Origin: Nitriliruptoraceae bacterium | GTDB taxonomy: Bacteria; Actinomycetota; Nitriliruptoria; Nitriliruptorales; Nitriliruptoraceae | DNA: 6,341 bases | Assembly (NCBI GenBank): GCA_007121975.1 | Contig: SKJO01000378.1 | Coordinates: forward strand, 1-6,341 | Reading direction: 5' to 3' | Shown: positions 4,253-6,341 of the stretch, piece by piece | Layout: each line of letters starts with the position of its first letter | How positions within the stretch are numbered: position 1 is the first letter of the stretch | The notes under the pieces: model-generated | The model's input: only the letters and a program-made list of their open reading frames with translations | Told to the model about the DNA's origin: nothing | The model's database searches: none | Made by a program: the position numbers and the translations under genes

Positions 4253-6341
4253 TCACCCGGTCTGCAGCGCCGCGAAGGCGTCCAGCCCGCCCTCGTAGCG
4301 CCGCAGCAGCTCGGCGCGCAGGCTCGCGTGCGCCGGATGCGCCAGCTGCGGGTCGACCAGGATCGTGCGACGCGCGATCTCCCGGGTCAGCGAGATCAGC
4401 GGCAGATCCTCGGCGAGGTCCGTGAGCTTGAGGTCGGGCAGCCCGGACTGCGCGGTGCCGAACAGCTGGCCGGTGCCCCGGATCTCCAGGTCGCGCTGCG
4501 CGAGCTCGAAGCCGTCGCTGCTCGCGGCCACCGCCTCGAGCCGCTCGAGCGTGCGCGCCTCGAGCGGTCCGGCGTTGAAGCCCGCGAACAGCACGCAGTA
4601 GCTGGCGTGGGGCCCGCGCCCGACCCGGCCACGCAGCTGGTGCAGCTGGCTGATGCCGAAGCGCTCGGCGTCCTCGATGATCATCAGCGACGCCTCGGGC
4701 ACGTCCACGCCGACCTCCACCACCGTGGTGGACACCAGCACCGGCGCCTGCCCGGACCGGAAGCGGGCCATCGCCCGCTCCTTGTCGGCGGGACGCATCC
4801 GGCCGTGCAGCTGCTCCACCTCGAGGTCGGGGAAGACCTCGGTGGACAGCCGCCGGTGTTCAGCCGACACCGAGGTGGCGGGCACCGCATCGCTGGGCTC
4901 GATCAGCGGGCAGACCACGTACACCCGCCGTCCCGCGGCGACCTCCTGGCGCACGAACGCCTCGAGCCGCTCCCGGCGGTGGGCCTCGTCGGGCCCGATG
5001 AGCTGGGTGCGGATCGGCTGACGGCCGGGAGGCAGCTCGTCGAGCACGGTGACGTCGAGGTCGCCGTACAGCGTCAGCGCCAGCGAGCGCGGGATCGGCG
5101 TCGCGGTCATGACCAGCACGTCGGGCATCGACGGGCGGGCGGCCCCCAGTGCCACCGCCGCCTCGGCCAGGGGCCCCTCGGTGGCCTTCTCCCGCAGCCG
5201 CACCCGCTGGGAGACCCCGAAACGGTGCTGCTCGTCGACGACCACCACCCCGAGGTCGGCGAAGCGCACGCCCTCCTCGAGCAGGGCATGGGTGCCGATG
5301 ATCAGGTCCACCTCGCCGCTGAGCAGCTCGGCGAGGATCCGTCGCCGCTCCCGCAGGGTGGTCGAGGAGGTCAGCAACTCGAGGCGCAGCCCGTCGGGCA
5401 GGTTCACCCCCAGCGGCGCCAGCAGCTCGCTCAGGGTATGGCGGTGCTGCTCGGCGAGGACCTCGGTCGGCGCCATCAGCGCCGCCTGCCGGCCGTGGTC
5501 GACCGCGCAGAGCATGGTCCAGACCGCCACCAGCGTCTTGCCCGATCCGACGTCCCCCTGCAGCAGCCGGTGCATCGGCAGCACCCCACCCAGATCCTCG
5601 CCGATGCCGGCCACGGCCCGCTGCTGCGCCGCGGTGGGCGTGAAGGGCAGCTCCGCGAGCAGTCGGCGGGCCCAGCCCCCGCCGACCGGTCGGTTGTCGA
5701 GCCCGACGGTGTCGGCCTCGAGGTGGGCACGACGCCAGTGCAGCCCGAGCTGGATGGTGACCAGCTCGTCGAACACCAGGCGGCGCCGGGCCGCGTCACG
5801 CTGCGGGTGTCCGTCGGGTTGGTGGATGCTGCGCAGCGCCGCGTCCAGCGGCCACAGCTCGTGCTCTGCGAGCCAGTCGGCCGGCAGCCAGTCCTCGACC
5901 GGCTCGAGCCGGTCGAGTGCCGCGGCGATCAGCGCAGCGAGCCGGGTGCTGGGCAGCTCGTCGGTGGCCCGGTACACCGGCAGCAGTTGCCGGTGGGCGA
6001 GCCGATCCACGACCGCGGCGAGCTCGTCGCCGTGGACGACGCGCCCGAGCTCCTCGATGTCCGGCGCGCTCATCCGCCAGCGTCCGGCATAGGGCTCGAG
6101 CGTGCCCGAGCAGCGCACGATCGTGCCCGGCGGGAGGCGCTGTGGCCGCCACCGCTGGTTGAAGAAGGTGACCGAGAACCGCGCCCCGCTGCGGTCGCGG
6201 ACCTCGGCGATCGACAGGTGCAGGTACCGACGGCGCTTGCCGCGCGGCTCGACCCGCCGCGTCTCCCACGCAAGGATCTCGCCGACCAGCGTGGCCCGAT
6301 TCTCGCTGCCGGCCCCGGCCCCGGCCCCGGCCCCGGCCCCG
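4253..6341 (-). CDS. recG: ATP-dependent DNA helicase RecG, N-terminus cut by window edge
   Basis: Superfamily 2 helicase that reverses stalled replication forks and moves Holliday junctions during DNA repair. 695 residues are visible, read from the codon at 6340; the true start lies beyond the window. After a Gly-Ala repeat (window residues 1-10), residues about 13-100 form the OB-fold wedge domain that splits fork strands (RSGARFSVTFFNQRW, then GTIVRCSGTLEPYAGRWRMSAPDIEEL). The motor follows: Q-motif region FTPTAAQQRAV at 233-243, Walker A GDVGSGKT at 262-269, APTEVLAEQH at 290-299, DEQH box at 369-372, MTATPIPR at 411-418, STTVVEVGVDVPEAS from about 537, and QLHQLRGRVGRG at 565-576. The C-terminal segment that couples ATP use to translocation (FELAQRDLEIRGTG, then QSGLPDLKL) is intact at about 611-640. 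The stop is TGA at 4255-4253. An extra Ala-rich stretch sits just before MTATPIPR. All motifs look functional. Confidence 0.97.
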   Translation of the reverse strand, partial: GAGAGAGAGAGSENRATLVGEILAWETRRVEPRGKRRRYLHLSIAEVRDRSGARFSVTFFNQRWRPQRLPPGTIVRCSGTLEPYAGRWRMSAPDIEELGRVVHGDELAAVVDRLAHRQLLPVYRATDELPSTRLAALIAAALDRLEPVEDWLPADWLAEHELWPLDAALRSIHQPDGHPQRDAARRRLVFDELVTIQLGLHWRRAHLEADTVGLDNRPVGGGWARRLLAELPFTPTAAQQRAVAGIGEDLGGVLPMHRLLQGDVGSGKTLVAVWTMLCAVDHGRQAALMAPTEVLAEQHRHTLSELLAPLGVNLPDGLRLELLTSSTTLRERRRILAELLSGEVDLIIGTHALLEEGVRFADLGVVVVDEQHRFGVSQRVRLREKATEGPLAEAAVALGAARPSMPDVLVMTATPIPRSLALTLYGDLDVTVLDELPPGRQPIRTQLIGPDEAHRRERLEAFVRQEVAAGRRVYVVCPLIEPSDAVPATSVSAEHRRLSTEVFPDLEVEQLHGRMRPADKERAMARFRSGQAPVLVSTTVVEVGVDVPEASLMIIEDAERFGISQLHQLRGRVGRGPHASYCVLFAGFNAGPLEARTLERLEAVAASSDGFELAQRDLEIRGTGQLFGTAQSGLPDLKLTDLAEDLPLISLTREIARRTILVDPQLAHPAHASLRAELLRRYEGGLDAFAALQTG
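6311..6341 (-). repeat. GGGGCC hexamer tandem repeat inside recG, coding for (Gly-Ala)5
   Basis: Five perfect copies of GGGGCC on the minus strand (GGCCCC on the plus strand) plus one further matching base at the window edge. Read in the recG frame this gives alternating Gly (GGG) and Ala (GCC), directly before GSENRATLVG at the start of the wedge domain. The unit is a multiple of three, so a change in copy number keeps the frame. The repeat may continue beyond the window. Confidence 0.95.

Noticed and set aside
3292..4425. 377-codon plus-strand frame opposite the SDR and the gene boundaries
   Set aside because: It crosses three genes on the other strand and shows no motif or domain.
5049..6092. 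347-codon plus-strand frame opposite recG
   Set aside because: Ser/Arg/Thr-rich shadow of an unmistakable helicase gene.

Overview
The window is very GC-rich (by eye over 70%), with GTG starts, AGGAGG-type ribosome binding sites and strong G/C third-codon bias. This points to a high-GC actinomycete-type bacterium (Actinomycetota; an Acidimicrobiia-like or related lineage is possible, but I cannot place it further from four genes). All four genes lie on the minus strand, so transcription runs from high to low coordinates. Both end genes are cut by the window edges.

Layout in transcription order: (1) recG, the ATP-dependent branch-migration helicase, 6341 to 4253, with its N-terminus cut off and an in-frame GGGGCC hexamer repeat coding for Gly-Ala at the very edge. 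(2) A short-chain dehydrogenase/reductase (SDR), 4188 to 3403, with an unusual active site (YxxxR instead of YxxxK, and no obvious catalytic Asn). (3) Acetoacetyl-CoA synthetase (aacS), 3353 to 1344, complete, with all adenylate-forming motifs. (4) The first 435 residues of a PAS-GAF-PAS sensory protein, 1307 to 1, whose output domain lies outside the window. The gaps are 64, 49 and 36 bp, so there is no gene-free stretch over 300 bases. I found no RNA genes, mobile elements or CRISPR arrays.

recG is a housekeeping repair gene and seems unrelated in function to the genes after it. AacS activates acetoacetate for carbon use, polyhydroxyalkanoate or lipid metabolism. The SDR substrate is unknown. 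The spacing allows co-transcription, but each of the three downstream genes also has a TAGC(G/C)T hexamer 28-33 nt before its start. It looks like an actinobacterial -10 element, and for aacS and the sensor gene it belongs to a 19-nt block that matches at 16 of 19 positions. This suggests each gene may have its own promoter.

Overall this is mostly an ordinary chromosomal region, and I see no convincing new multi-gene system. The points most worth a second look are the repeated promoter-like block, the altered SDR active site and the Gly-Ala repeat in recG.
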